In this document: in pieces, positions 1 to 9,921 of the stretch
Layout: each line of letters opens with the position of its first letter
Position numbering within the stretch: the first letter of the stretch is position 1
DNA from: CAYTBN01 sp964436045
GTDB taxonomy: Bacteria > Myxococcota_A > UBA796 > UBA9615 > CAYRNR01
Reading direction: 5' to 3'
Length of the DNA stretch: 64,000 bases
NCBI GenBank assembly: GCA_964436045.1
Contig: CAYTBN010000016.1
Coordinates: 1 to 64,000 of the forward strand
Notes under the pieces: model-generated
Database searches by the model: none
What the model was told of the DNA's origin: nothing
Seen by the model: only the letters and a program-made list of their open reading frames with translations
Position numbers and translations under genes: made by a program

Positions 1-38
1 TGTCGATCCCCCCGGGGAAGATAGGGCTCAGTACCGTT

Positions 39-65
39 ACTGATCGGTGTTCTAGACCGATCAGT
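39..65. promoter_or_regulatory. Operator-like inverted repeat (TetR-type)
   Basis: A perfect 10-bp inverted repeat (ACTGATCGGT at 39-48, ACCGATCAGT at 56-65) is separated by 7 bases. A second, overlapping dyad, CTAGAC...GTCTAG, lies at 52-69. The GACCGA/TCAGTC core recurs in the operator at 174-195, so the same repressor probably binds both. Sites of this form are typical of TetR-family repressors. This copy may serve a divergent gene left of the window, which cannot be seen. Confidence 0.55.
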
Positions 66-169
66 CTAGAGCCACAGTTCCTCCCCGATCCCGACCGCCG
101 CCACTCCCCCGAGCGGCCCCATCAATACACCCACACAGGCCCGACTTACGGCTTTTTGGCTTTTCGTTG

Positions 170-198
170 TTGACTAGACCGACCAGTCAGTCTAGCGT
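170..198 (+). promoter_or_regulatory. Promoter with embedded operator for the acyl-CoA dehydrogenase/PKS genes
   Basis: A -35-like TTGACT (170-175) and a -10-like TAGCGT (193-198) are 17 bases apart. The spacer contains a dyad, CTAGAC (174-179) to GTCTAG (190-195), whose inner part reads GACCGACCAGTCAGTC. A repressor bound here would block polymerase. Predicted start of transcription is near 205, giving a leader of about 20 bases before the ATG at 224. The likely regulator is a TetR-family protein sensing an acyl-CoA or lipid, which is inference from the target genes. Confidence 0.5.
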
Positions 199-223
199 CC
201 CGAGCCAGCATCGAGAGGAGCCC

Positions 224-1870
224 ATGGCAGGCCTGGACGCCGAAACCCGCGAGATGATCCTGTCCACACTGTCCCGCTACGCCGAGCGGCAGCTGTCCGC
301 CGAGGTGCTGCTGGACCTCGACGCGCGCGATCAATTCCCCGAGGGAGTGCTGCGAGACCTGTACGACCCCGAGCAGCTCGGGCTGCACCTGCTATTCGTG
401 CCCGAGGAGTACGGAGGTTTCGGCGGGGGGGCGTTCGACATCTACCGAGTGGCGGAGACCGTCGCGGGCATCGACCTGGGCATCGCCACGGGGATCCTGG
501 CGACGTTCCTCGGGATGGACCCGATCTCCGTCGGCGGGACCGAGGAACAGAAGCACCACTGGATGGCGCGCATCCTCGACGAACAGATGCTGGTTGCCTA
601 CGGCGCCACCGAACCCCAGGCGGGCAGCGATCTGGCGATGCTCCAGACCCGCGCGGTCCCGTTCGAGGAGGACGGTGAGATCCAGGGTTACCGGATCAGT
701 GGCCAGAAGCAGTGGATCAGCAACGGAGGCGTGGCCGCACTGTACACGGTGCTGGCGCGGGCGCCGGGTGGACCGTCGTGGTTCGTGGTGGAGCGTGGCA
801 CGCCGGGATTCCAACCGGGCAAGCCCGAGGACAAGCACGGCATCCGGGCGAGCAACACCGCTGCGCTGTTCCTGGACGACGTCGTGGTCGGGCGCGACGC
901 TCTGGTCGGCGGGCTGGAGGGTCAGGGGCTGCTGCAGGCCCAGGCGGTGTTCGGCTACACCCGCTTGATGGTGGCCGCGTTCGGGCTGGGTGGGGGCTGG
1001 GACGCGCTGCGGCGGGCGATCCGCTACTCCCAGCAGCGGATCCAGGCCGGGGCGCCGCTGGCGCACAAGCAAGGTTTCACCCACAAGCTGATCGTGCCCA
1101 ACGCGGCGCGGCTCGAGGCCGCCCGCGCGTACATCGAGTGGACCGCCGAGCGGATCGACGAGGGCGACGGGGACCTGGGGACCGAGGGAGCGGTCGCCAA
1201 GTACATGGCCACCGAGGCGGGCAACCGGGCGGCCGAGGACGCGATCCAGGCCCACGGCGGCTACGGGTACACCCGCGAGTACATGGTCGAGAAGATCAAG
1301 CGTGACGTCCGCATCACGACGATCTACGAGGGCACCTCGGAGATCATGGAGTGGACCATCGCCCGCGACCGCTGGCAGCGCCACCTCAAGACCCGCGGTC
1401 GATACTACGGCGACTGGGCGGATCGGCTAGAGGCCCTCGCCGACGGGCAACCGGCCACAGGCGCCGACGCCGCCGTGCTCGCGCTGCGGGCGCTGGGCGT
1501 GATCCTGGAGCGATGTCGGCTGGACCGGCTGACCCGCAATCAACACGTGCTCTTCCGCCTCGGCGAGCTGATCGCAGAGGCCGAGACGGCGGCGGTGTTC
1601 GCCGAGCGGGCGATCACCAAGCCCACGGACGCCATCGATCTGGACGACGACACCCGGCGGGCGCTGGCGCGGATCCACGCCCGCAGTGCGGCCCTGCGCG
1701 TGGCCTGTGAAGGGCTGCGCTGGACCACGGGGGCCGGACAGACCGATCCGGAGCTGGCGTCGAGCCTCGACCTGCCCGGGATCTATCGGATCCAGGCGGG
1801 CCTGATCGATGACATGGACCAGGCCGCGGCGGGACTCAATCGGGCCTTCGGCGGCGAGCAGCAGGGCTAG
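224..1870 (+). CDS. Acyl-CoA dehydrogenase family protein
   Basis: A 548-aa flavoprotein of the acyl-CoA dehydrogenase family, which makes or uses an alpha,beta double bond in an acyl thioester. The middle domain has the substrate/FAD signature YGATEPQAGSDL. The C-terminal part has IQAHGGYGYTREY and IYEGTSEI, where Glu369 matches the usual catalytic base position. About 150 extra residues follow the core, as in long FadE-like paralogues. The ATG at 224 is chosen because AGGAG lies at 216-220; an earlier in-frame TTG at 167 sits inside the promoter. The synthase starts 37 bases downstream, so this enzyme probably works on the same acyl product, perhaps supplying the oxidoreductase step the megasynthase lacks (it has no ER domain). 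Its direct role is unproven. Confidence 0.9.
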   Translation: MAGLDAETREMILSTLSRYAERQLSAEVLLDLDARDQFPEGVLRDLYDPEQLGLHLLFVPEEYGGFGGGAFDIYRVAETVAGIDLGIATGILATFLGMDPISVGGTEEQKHHWMARILDEQMLVAYGATEPQAGSDLAMLQTRAVPFEEDGEIQGYRISGQKQWISNGGVAALYTVLARAPGGPSWFVVERGTPGFQPGKPEDKHGIRASNTAALFLDDVVVGRDALVGGLEGQGLLQAQAVFGYTRLMVAAFGLGGGWDALRRAIRYSQQRIQAGAPLAHKQGFTHKLIVPNAARLEAARAYIEWTAERIDEGDGDLGTEGAVAKYMATEAGNRAAEDAIQAHGGYGYTREYMVEKIKRDVRITTIYEGTSEIMEWTIARDRWQRHLKTRGRYYGDWADRLEALADGQPATGADAAVLALRALGVILERCRLDRLTRNQHVLFRLGELIAEAETAAVFAERAITKPTDAIDLDDDTRRALARIHARSAALRVACEGLRWTTGAGQTDPELASSLDLPGIYRIQAGLIDDMDQAAAGLNRAFGGEQQG

Positions 1871-1907
1871 CGCCCCCCTTCCCGAGACATCCCCCAGGAG
1901 TGAGCAG

Positions 1908-4900
1908 ATGTCGGATCCGAGACAACGAGCGGTGGCCATCGTCGGCGTCGGTGCGATCCTCCCTGACGCGCCGGACGCCTCGGCGTTCTGGGACAACATC
2001 TGCCAGCGGCGGTACAGCATCGACGACGTACCGGCCGGCCGCTGGAGCCCCGACGACTACTACGACACCGATCGCGGGGCGCCGTGCAAGACCTACTCCC
2101 GGATCGGGGGCTGGGTCCGCGACTTCCAGTTCGACTGGAAGCGCTTCCGCGTCCCTCCGCGCGTGGCGGAACAGATGGACGAGGGGCAGCAGTGGGCGGT
2201 CGCCGCCGCCGCCAGCGCGCTGGCCGACTACGGCTACCCGGAGCGGCCGCTGGACTCGGAGCGGACCGGAGTGATCCTCGGCGCCGCCCTCGGCGGCGAC
2301 CAGCACCTGGATACCCACGTCCACATCGCCTTCCCCGAGTACGCGGGCGCGCTGGACCAGGTGGAGGAGTTCCGCGAGCTGCCCGAACCAGTGCGCACCG
2401 CGATCCTCGATCGTTGGCGGACCGCCATCGACCGGCGCTACCCCCCGGTGACCGAGGACACGATGCCCGGCGAGCTGCCGAACATCATCTCGGGGCGTGT
2501 GGCCAACCTCCTGGACATGGGGGGGCCGAGTTTCACCACCGACGCGGCCTGTGCGTCGTCGCTGGCGGCGGTCAGCGTCGCCAGTCGTATGCTCGCTGAT
2601 GGGCATTGTGACGCGGTCCTCACCGGTGGGGTCGACCGCAACATGCACGCCTCGACCTTCGTGAAGTTCGCCAAGATCGGCGCGCTCAGCGCCAGTGGCA
2701 GCCGCCCCTTCGGCGAGGGCGCCGACGGCTTCGTCATGGGGGAAGGCGCGGCCGTGATGTTGTTGCGCCGTCTGGCCGACGCCGAGCGCGACGGGGACCG
2801 GATCTACGGCGTGATCCGCGGCGTGGGGATGTCGTCGGACGGCAAGGGCCGGGGCATCGTCGCCCCCAACCCGGACGGCCAACGGCGGGCCATCGAGCGG
2901 GCCTGGGCCGACGCCGGCCTGGATCCCGCCACCGTCGGGATGGTCGAAGCTCATGGCACGTCCACCTCGGTGGGCGACGTCGTGGAGTTCGAGAGCCTGT
3001 CCCAGGTGTTCGCCAGCGCGCCGGCCGACAGCGTGGCGCTGGGCTCGGTGAAGGGGAACATCGGCCACCTCAAGGCCGCCTCCGGCGCCGCGGGCCTGCT
3101 CAAAACCGCCCTGGCGCTATTCCATCATCGCCTCCCGCCGACGCTGAACGCCGAACCCGCCAATTCCCGGCTTCCGCTGGACAGCTCGCCGTTCTCCCTC
3201 AACCACGAGGCCCGCGCCTGGGAGGCCCGCGACGGGATCCCGCGCCGCGCTGGGCTGAGTTCCTACGGTTTTGGGGGCACCAACTTCCACCTCGTCCTCG
3301 AGGAACACGTCCCGGGCGGACTCGGGACCGGCCTGGCGAGCGGCGGGCAGGATCGTGCCGACCAGGGTCATCCGGTGGTGGCGGAGGCGCGGGCGGTCCC
3401 GGCGGACTGCGGTGAAGGCCCCGGCATCATCGGCATGAGCGCTGGCACGGCGGATGAACTACGGGCCGCGCTTCTCGGAGCGCTGCGCAAGGTCGAGGCC
3501 GGCTGGCGACCGCCAGCCGAGGGCCCGGGTGTCCTGGACGACCCGGAGCGGGTCGTCATCGGTTTCGCCGACGGCGCCGAACTCCGCGATCGGCTGGCCA
3601 AGGCGGTCCGGATCGCTGAACGGGACGACGCCCGCGGCTGGCGTGCGGTGCAGTCCCTCGGCATCCACCGCGGCAGCGGTCCGGCGCGCGGCAAGCTCGC
3701 CTTCCTGTTCCCCGGACAGGGGAGCCAGTACCTGAACATGGGTCGACGGCTGTACGAGACCGAACCGGTGGTGCGAGCGGTGTTCGACGAGGCCGATCGG
3801 GTGATGGAGCCGATCATCGGCCGGCCGCTAACCTCGTGCATCTTCGTGGACGATCCGGCACGCGCGGAGGAAGCCGAGCGGGGGCTGATGGACACGGCCA
3901 TCACCCAGCCGGCGATGCTCACCCTCGACACGGCCCTGTGCCGGTTGCTCGCCGAGCGGGGATTCGAGCCCGACGTGGTGATGGGGCACTCGCTGGGCGA
4001 GTACGCCGCGCTCATCGCCGCGGGGGTGATGTGCTTCGCCGACGCCCTGCAGGCCACGGCCGCCCGCGGCCGGGAGATGGCGCAGGTGCGCGTCGAGGAC
4101 AACGGCTGGATGGCCGCCGTGTTCGCCCCGCGGGAGGCCGTCGAGCAGGTCCTCGCCGACCTGGACGGTTACGCGGTGGCCGCCAACATCAACAGCAACA
4201 GCCAGTGTGTGGTCGGGGGCAACAGCGAGGCCGTGGAGCGGGCGATCGGAGCGTTCGTGGCGCTGGGATACCGGGCGCAGCGGATCCCGGTCAGCCACGC
4301 GTTCCACACGCAGATCGTGGCTCCCGCGAGCGCGCCCCTGCGACAGGTACTGGATCGACTCTCGATCTCCCCGCCCCGCATCCCCCTGGTGGCGAACGTC
4401 ACAGGCGACCTCTATCCGGAGGACGTCGATGGCATCAAGGACCTGCTCGAGCGCCAGATCGCGTCGCCGGTCCAGTGGGTCCACGGCCTCCACTCGCTGT
4501 ACGAGGCCGGCGTCCGGACCTTCATCGAAGTGGGGCCCAAGCGTGCGCTGAAGGGCTTCGTCGACGATGTGATGGGTGACAAGGACGGCGTGGTCTCCCT
4601 GTCCACCAACCACCCGCGAGTCGGCGACGTCGAGTCCTTCGGCCAGGCAATCAGCGGATTGCTGGCGGCGGGTCACGGCCGCCGGCCGGAGCCCGTCCAG
4701 AGCAACACCCCTCCCCCGAAGCAAACCGAGGAGTCCACGATGGCACCTTCCACTATCGAGCCTTCCGCCCTGGCGACCCTGGAGAGGGTCCTGGGCCAGG
4801 CGCTGCAGCTGGCGAACGCGACCACTGCGACCTCCGCCGGCGAAGGGAGCCACAGCGGTTCGCCAGCCAGGCCCACGGTGGTCGTCACCGGCACCGGGCT

Positions 4901-7900
4901 GGGATTGCCGGGCGCCGAGAAGGACGTGATGGACCCCGAGAACGCCCGGCGCATCCTGGCGGGCGAGCAGTTCATCGACCTGCTCCCCAGCCGCTTCCGA
5001 GCCGCGATCCTGGACAAGCAGATCACCCGCCTGGTCAAGGATCCGGACGGGCGGGGTTCGTTCCAGACGCTGGACGATCCGGCGGACGTGATCAAGCTGG
5101 CTGGCCGCCCCGGGCGCTTCGACCTGACGGCGGAGTATGGCGTCCCCACCGAGCTGGTCGAGGCGATGGACGTGACCACCCAGCTCGCGATGGCCGCAGG
5201 CCTGGACGCCCTGCGCGAAGCCGGCATCCCGCTGGTGCGCAACTACCGTGAGACCAGCAACGGCGGGACGCTCCCCGACCGGTGGATGCTCGCCGAACCC
5301 CTGCGCGACGAGACCGGGGTCATCTTCGCGAGCACCTTCCCCGGGCTCGATCGTTTCTCGGACGAGCTGCAGCGGTACTTCACCTGGAAGGGCCGCACGG
5401 AGCGGCTCGACGCGCTGGAGCAGCTGCGGGCGGCGACCGCCGACCCGGGCACGCTGGCCGAGCTGGACCGTCAGGCCGCCCTGTTGCGGGACGAGCTGAC
5501 CCGGGAACCCTACGAATTCGACAGGCGTTTCCTGTTCCGGGTGCTGGCGATGGGGCACAGCCAGTTCGCCGAGTACGTGGGCGCCCGCGGTCCCAACACC
5601 CACGTCAACACGGCCTGTGCGTCCACGGACCACGCCATCTCGCTGGCCGAGGACTGGATCTGCGGCGGCCGCTGCCGGCGGGTGATCGTGATCTCGGGCG
5701 ACTCGGTCACCAGCGACCGGATGCTGGAGTGGATCGGCGCCGGCTTCCAGGCCGCGGGAGCCGCGGCCACCGACGACCGCGTCGAGGACGCGGCGCTGCC
5801 GTTCGACCGCCGCCGCCATGGCCTGATCCTGGGCATGGGAGCCAGCGCCTTCGTGCTGGAGAGCGAGGAAGCGGCGAGCGAGCGCGGCATGCGCGGGATC
5901 GCCGAGTTGCTGGGCACCGAGAGCTGCAACAGCGCGTTCCACGCCACCCGCCTGGACGCGGACCACGTTTCCCAGGTGATGGACCGGCTGGTGACCGGCG
6001 CCGAGCGCCGCACGGGGATCCACCGCGACACGCTGGCCGACCAGCTGGTGTTCGTGTCCCACGAGACCTACACCCCGGCTCGCGGTGGCAGCGCGTCGGC
6101 GGAGATCGCGGCGCTTCGTCACACCTTCGGCGACGCGGCAAACCGGGTCGTGATTGCCAACACCAAGGGATTCACCGGCCACCCGATGGGCGTCGGCATC
6201 GAGGGCGCGGTCGCCGTCAAGATCCTCGAACACGGCGTGGTGCCACCGGTGCCCAACGTGGAGCAGCCGGACCCGGCGCTGGGACCGCTGAACCTGAGCC
6301 GGGGCGGCCCCTACCCCGTCCAGTACGCCCTCCACCTGGCAGCCGGCTTCGGCTCCCAGCTGGCGTTGACCCTGTTCCGCCGCGTCCCGGGGGGCCTGGA
6401 TCGAGTGGACCAGCCCGATCGGTACCGGGCCTGGCTGGCGGAGACCAGCGGTCGGGCCGCCGCGCGGACCGAGGTCGACCTGCGGGTCCTGCGGGTGATC
6501 GATGAAGGCGCTCCCACCCGCCAGGCGCGTCCGGCTCCGGAGGAGATCGCGCCCGCTCCAGCCCCGCTGCTGCCCGTCGAATCCCCGCCCGTGGTCGCCG
6601 CGATGCCCGAGCCGGTGCCGACGGCTCCTCCGGTCGAGGCCGAACCCGTGGCGCCCCCGGTCGAGCCAAAGCCCGTGGCGCCCCCGGCCGAGGAGCCGGC
6701 GGGCGATGAAATCGAGGCTCGGGTGATCGCGCTGGTCGCCGAGAAGACCGGCTACCCCGAGGACATGCTCGATCTCGACCTGGACCTCGAGGCCGACCTG
6801 GGCATCGACACGGTCAAGCAGGCCGAGACCTTCGCCGCCCTGCGGGAGATGTTCGGCATCCCGGCCCAGGACGACCTGAGCCTGCGCGACTACCCCACCC
6901 TGGGCAGCGTCGTGCAGTTCGCCCGCGACCACCGGCCCGATGACGGCCGCGGGCACGCCGGGACCGAGACCGAGGCCGAGGCCGAGACCGAGACCGAGGC
7001 CGAGACCGAGGCCGTGGTGGACGACATCGAAGCCCGGGTGATCGCGCTGGTCGCCGAGAAGACCGGCTATCCCGAGGACATGCTCGATCTCGACCTGGAC
7101 CTCGAGGCCGACCTGGGCATCGACACGGTCAAGCAGGCCGAGACCTTCGCCGCCCTGCGGGAGATGTTCGGCATCCCGGCCCAGGACGACCTGAGCCTGC
7201 GCGACTACCCCACCCTGGGCAGCGTCGTGCAGTTCGCCCGCGACCACCGGCCCGATGACGGTCACGACGATGACCCGGGTCCTGGCAACGGCACGCCAGA
7301 CCACGGCTCGAGGGAGGACGGCGGCGGTTCGCGACCGGAGGACGCGGGCCGGCCCGCACCCGGATCACTGGCGGACGCCGATCGGATGCCACGGCGTGTC
7401 CCGATCTCCACGCTGAGGGCACCGCTGGAGCTGTGCAAGCCGACCGGGGTCACGCTCGATGAGGGCTGCCGCGTGGTGATCGGGATGGACCACGGCGGGA
7501 TTGGCAAGGCGCTGGCGCGCCGCCTGGAACGCCGGGGGGCCGTCCCGCTGATCCTGGATGGTGACCTCGATGAGCAGGCGGGCCGGATCGCCGGATGGCT
7601 GGCCGATGGACCGATCCACGGCGTGTTCTGGCTGCCCGCGCTCGATGCCGAGCCGGTCATCGGCGAGATGGACCTCGACCGCTGGCGGGGGGAGATTCGA
7701 CGCAAGGTCAAGGCACTCCACCGCACCATGCGCGCTCTGTACGGATCGGTGGACGGTGAGGGCAGCTTCCTGGTGGCAGCGACGCGGATGGGCGGCCTCC
7801 ACGGGTACGGGATCGAAGGACCGAGCGCGCCCATCGGCGGCGCCGTGTCCGGCTTCTGCAAGGCCTATCGGCGGGAACGGGAGGCCACCCTGGTCAAGGT

Positions 7901-9911
7901 GGTCGACCTGCCGCCGTCGAGGCGGACCGCCGAGCCCGCCGACCTGTTGATCGCCGAGACCCTGGGCGACCCGGGCGCCGTGGAGGTGGGCTGCGTCGAC
8001 GGCTCCCGCTTCGGCGTGTCGCTGGTGGAGCGATCCGCCGAGGGCCGCGAACCGGCCATGGACCTCGGCGACGAATCGGTGTTCGTGGTCTCGGGAGCCG
8101 CCGGGGGCATCACCAGCGCCATCGTCGCGGACCTGGCCGCCGCCACCCGCGGGACGTTCCACCTGTTCGACCTGGCGTCGGCGCCCGCTGCCGATGATCC
8201 GCAGGTCGCGCTGTTCCGCGCCGACCGGGAGGCGTGCAAGGCCGCTCTGATCGAGGAGCTGAAGGCCAGCGGTGCCAGACCGACGCCGGTCGAGGTCGAG
8301 CGCGGGCTGTCGGCGCTGGAGCGGGGCGATGCGGCGCTGCGGGCGCAGGAGGCCGTCCGGGAAGCGGGGGGTACGGCCCACTACCACGCCGTCGATCTGA
8401 CCGACGGCCCCGCCGTCCAGGCCGCCATCGACGGAGTGCTGGCGCGCCACGACCGCATCGACGTCCTCGTGCACGCCGCGGGCCTCGACGTCAGCCGCCC
8501 GCTGGACGCCAAGCCGCCCGAGGAGTTCGACCGGGTCTTCGACGTCAAGGCCGACGGGCTGTTCAACCTGCTGCACGCGACCCGGGGAGCGCCCCTGGGC
8601 GCGTTGATCTCGTTCAGCTCCGTGTCGGCTCGATTCGGCAACCGGGGCCAGACGGACTACGCAGCGGCCAACGACCTGCTGTGCAAGGTCGGCGCGGCCC
8701 TGCCCGGCTGGCGGCCCGGCACCCGCGCCATCGCCATCGACTGGACGGCCTGGGCCGACATCGGGATGGCTACCCGGGGATCGATCCCCGCCGTGATGGA
8801 GGCCGCCGGGGTCGAGCTCTTGCCCCCCGAGGTGGGCATCCCGACCGTGCGGCGGGAGCTGCTGTTCGGCGGCGACGATCGCGAGATCGTCGTCGGCGGC
8901 CGCCTGGGTGCGATGGTCCAGGAGCGGGACGCGACCGGCGGCCTCGATCCCATACCTCTGGAGCGGCGGCTGGCGAGCCAGGAGAATCCGCTGCCGATGC
9001 TCGGTGAGGTCTCCGCGATCCCGGTATGTGGCGGCTTCGCGGCGACCACGACCCTGGACCCGTCCATCGAACCCTACCTGTACGACCACCAGGTGGAGGA
9101 AGGCCTGGCCTATCTTCCGGGGGTGATGGGCGTCGAGGCGTTCGCCGAGCTGGCGTCTCTGCTGGCACCGGACCACCGGGTGCGGGCGATCGAGGACGTC
9201 CGCTTCGAGGCGCCGTTCAAGTTCTATCGCGGCAACCCCCGTACCCTGCATCTGGACCTGGTCCCGGTCCCCGGCGGAGACGGCGTGCTCGTGGCCGACG
9301 CCCGGCTGCGCTCGTTGTCGCCCGCACCCGACCCCGGCCTGCCGCCCCGCGATCGGCTGCATTTCCACGGTCGCGTCCTGCTGTCCCCGGAGGCCGCGGC
9401 CCCCTCGACGGTGGCCTTCGAACCGCCCGGCGCCGACCTCCCGAGCGTGGAACGAACCGACATCTACCGCACCTTCTTCCACGGACCGGCCTACCGGGTG
9501 CTGCAGAGGGCCTGGTCCCAGGGCGACGAGGCCTGGGCGCTGCTGGCCGACGACCTGCCCCCGGAGTTCGCCGACGCCGTTCTCCGGCCGCTGGCCGCGC
9601 CCCGCTGGATCGAGGCCTGCTTCCAGGCCGCCGGCCTGTGGGAGAACGCCAGCTTGCAGACGCGATCGCTGCCCATGGCCGTGGACTCGATCCGCGTGCT
9701 CCGCCCCGAACCGGCGCGACAGGAACGGCCGCTGTTCGCCCACGTCTTCGCCCGGGACGGTGGCATGCGGTTCGACGTGGACGTGGTGAACGAGGACGGC
9801 GACCTCCACGCCGCGGTCCGCGGCTACCGGACGGTACCGGTGGCGCGCGGCGCGGTCGGCTGGTCCACGGGCACACGCCCGGCACCGGTCGCGGCACCGC
9901 GGGCGCTGTGA
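1908..9911 (+). CDS. Multidomain iterative-type PKS / PUFA-synthase-like protein (KS-AT-KS-ACP-ACP-KR-DH)
   Basis: A 2,667-aa megasynthase starting at ATG 1908 behind CAGGAG. Domains in order: ketosynthase (about 7-465; Cys215 in DAACASS, His349 in HGTST, His387 in NIGHLK); acyltransferase (about 596-920; Ser695 in GHSLGEY); second ketosynthase (about 988-1520; Cys1237 in NTACAST, His1385, His1425, with HGTGT replaced by HETYT, so not a typical chain-length factor); Pro/Val/Glu linker; two nearly identical ACPs (1602-1680 and 1707-1785); ketoreductase (from about 2058, GAAGGIT and a YAAAN end); and a hot-dog dehydratase (from about 2360; His2394 in DHQVEEG, one residue longer than the usual HxxxG spacing). 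The order recalls PUFA and enediyne-type synthases but matches neither exactly. Both ACPs carry Thr (1635, 1740) where Ser normally takes phosphopantetheine. The product is unknown and is probably a lipid. Confidence 0.9.
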   Translation: MSDPRQRAVAIVGVGAILPDAPDASAFWDNICQRRYSIDDVPAGRWSPDDYYDTDRGAPCKTYSRIGGWVRDFQFDWKRFRVPPRVAEQMDEGQQWAVAAAASALADYGYPERPLDSERTGVILGAALGGDQHLDTHVHIAFPEYAGALDQVEEFRELPEPVRTAILDRWRTAIDRRYPPVTEDTMPGELPNIISGRVANLLDMGGPSFTTDAACASSLAAVSVASRMLADGHCDAVLTGGVDRNMHASTFVKFAKIGALSASGSRPFGEGADGFVMGEGAAVMLLRRLADAERDGDRIYGVIRGVGMSSDGKGRGIVAPNPDGQRRAIERAWADAGLDPATVGMVEAHGTSTSVGDVVEFESLSQVFASAPADSVALGSVKGNIGHLKAASGAAGLLKTALALFHHRLPPTLNAEPANSRLPLDSSPFSLNHEARAWEARDGIPRRAGLSSYGFGGTNFHLVLEEHVPGGLGTGLASGGQDRADQGHPVVAEARAVPADCGEGPGIIGMSAGTADELRAALLGALRKVEAGWRPPAEGPGVLDDPERVVIGFADGAELRDRLAKAVRIAERDDARGWRAVQSLGIHRGSGPARGKLAFLFPGQGSQYLNMGRRLYETEPVVRAVFDEADRVMEPIIGRPLTSCIFVDDPARAEEAERGLMDTAITQPAMLTLDTALCRLLAERGFEPDVVMGHSLGEYAALIAAGVMCFADALQATAARGREMAQVRVEDNGWMAAVFAPREAVEQVLADLDGYAVAANINSNSQCVVGGNSEAVERAIGAFVALGYRAQRIPVSHAFHTQIVAPASAPLRQVLDRLSISPPRIPLVANVTGDLYPEDVDGIKDLLERQIASPVQWVHGLHSLYEAGVRTFIEVGPKRALKGFVDDVMGDKDGVVSLSTNHPRVGDVESFGQAISGLLAAGHGRRPEPVQSNTPPPKQTEESTMAPSTIEPSALATLERVLGQALQLANATTATSAGEGSHSGSPARPTVVVTGTGLGLPGAEKDVMDPENARRILAGEQFIDLLPSRFRAAILDKQITRLVKDPDGRGSFQTLDDPADVIKLAGRPGRFDLTAEYGVPTELVEAMDVTTQLAMAAGLDALREAGIPLVRNYRETSNGGTLPDRWMLAEPLRDETGVIFASTFPGLDRFSDELQRYFTWKGRTERLDALEQLRAATADPGTLAELDRQAALLRDELTREPYEFDRRFLFRVLAMGHSQFAEYVGARGPNTHVNTACASTDHAISLAEDWICGGRCRRVIVISGDSVTSDRMLEWIGAGFQAAGAAATDDRVEDAALPFDRRRHGLILGMGASAFVLESEEAASERGMRGIAELLGTESCNSAFHATRLDADHVSQVMDRLVTGAERRTGIHRDTLADQLVFVSHETYTPARGGSASAEIAALRHTFGDAANRVVIANTKGFTGHPMGVGIEGAVAVKILEHGVVPPVPNVEQPDPALGPLNLSRGGPYPVQYALHLAAGFGSQLALTLFRRVPGGLDRVDQPDRYRAWLAETSGRAAARTEVDLRVLRVIDEGAPTRQARPAPEEIAPAPAPLLPVESPPVVAAMPEPVPTAPPVEAEPVAPPVEPKPVAPPAEEPAGDEIEARVIALVAEKTGYPEDMLDLDLDLEADLGIDTVKQAETFAALREMFGIPAQDDLSLRDYPTLGSVVQFARDHRPDDGRGHAGTETEAEAETETEAETEAVVDDIEARVIALVAEKTGYPEDMLDLDLDLEADLGIDTVKQAETFAALREMFGIPAQDDLSLRDYPTLGSVVQFARDHRPDDGHDDDPGPGNGTPDHGSREDGGGSRPEDAGRPAPGSLADADRMPRRVPISTLRAPLELCKPTGVTLDEGCRVVIGMDHGGIGKALARRLERRGAVPLILDGDLDEQAGRIAGWLADGPIHGVFWLPALDAEPVIGEMDLDRWRGEIRRKVKALHRTMRALYGSVDGEGSFLVAATRMGGLHGYGIEGPSAPIGGAVSGFCKAYRREREATLVKVVDLPPSRRTAEPADLLIAETLGDPGAVEVGCVDGSRFGVSLVERSAEGREPAMDLGDESVFVVSGAAGGITSAIVADLAAATRGTFHLFDLASAPAADDPQVALFRADREACKAALIEELKASGARPTPVEVERGLSALERGDAALRAQEAVREAGGTAHYHAVDLTDGPAVQAAIDGVLARHDRIDVLVHAAGLDVSRPLDAKPPEEFDRVFDVKADGLFNLLHATRGAPLGALISFSSVSARFGNRGQTDYAAANDLLCKVGAALPGWRPGTRAIAIDWTAWADIGMATRGSIPAVMEAAGVELLPPEVGIPTVRRELLFGGDDREIVVGGRLGAMVQERDATGGLDPIPLERRLASQENPLPMLGEVSAIPVCGGFAATTTLDPSIEPYLYDHQVEEGLAYLPGVMGVEAFAELASLLAPDHRVRAIEDVRFEAPFKFYRGNPRTLHLDLVPVPGGDGVLVADARLRSLSPAPDPGLPPRDRLHFHGRVLLSPEAAAPSTVAFEPPGADLPSVERTDIYRTFFHGPAYRVLQRAWSQGDEAWALLADDLPPEFADAVLRPLAAPRWIEACFQAAGLWENASLQTRSLPMAVDSIRVLRPEPARQERPLFAHVFARDGGMRFDVDVVNEDGDLHAAVRGYRTVPVARGAVGWSTGTRPAPVAAPRAL
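6711..7261 (+). repeat. Tandem ACP duplication, near-identical DNA
   Basis: Two 236-bp copies (6711-6946 and 7026-7261) lie 315 bp apart and differ at only three silent positions near the start. They encode the two ACP domains. Such identity implies a very recent duplication or ongoing gene conversion, and the copies could recombine to change ACP number. The 79-bp spacer contains the hexamer array at 6963-7013. Confidence 0.95.
6963..7013 (+). repeat. In-frame (ACCGAG/GCCGAG) hexamer array in the inter-ACP linker
   Basis: Eight and a half units of ACCGAG or GCCGAG encode an alternating Thr-Glu/Ala-Glu linker between the two ACPs. The same hexamers recur outside genes at 17111-17140 and 32607-32683. 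Confidence 0.95.
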
Positions 9912-9921
9912 TGGGGGCCCC

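Noticed and set aside
4876..6470. Second ketosynthase as a chain-length factor
   Set aside because: It keeps the active-site Cys and both His positions, which chain-length factors normally lose.
3828..7304. Very long open frame on the minus strand opposite the megasynthase, and similar long antisense frames elsewhere
   Set aside because: The translation is low-complexity (Gly/Leu/His/Val/Arg) and mirrors the plus-strand codons, as expected in 70 % GC coding DNA; no domain is recognisable.
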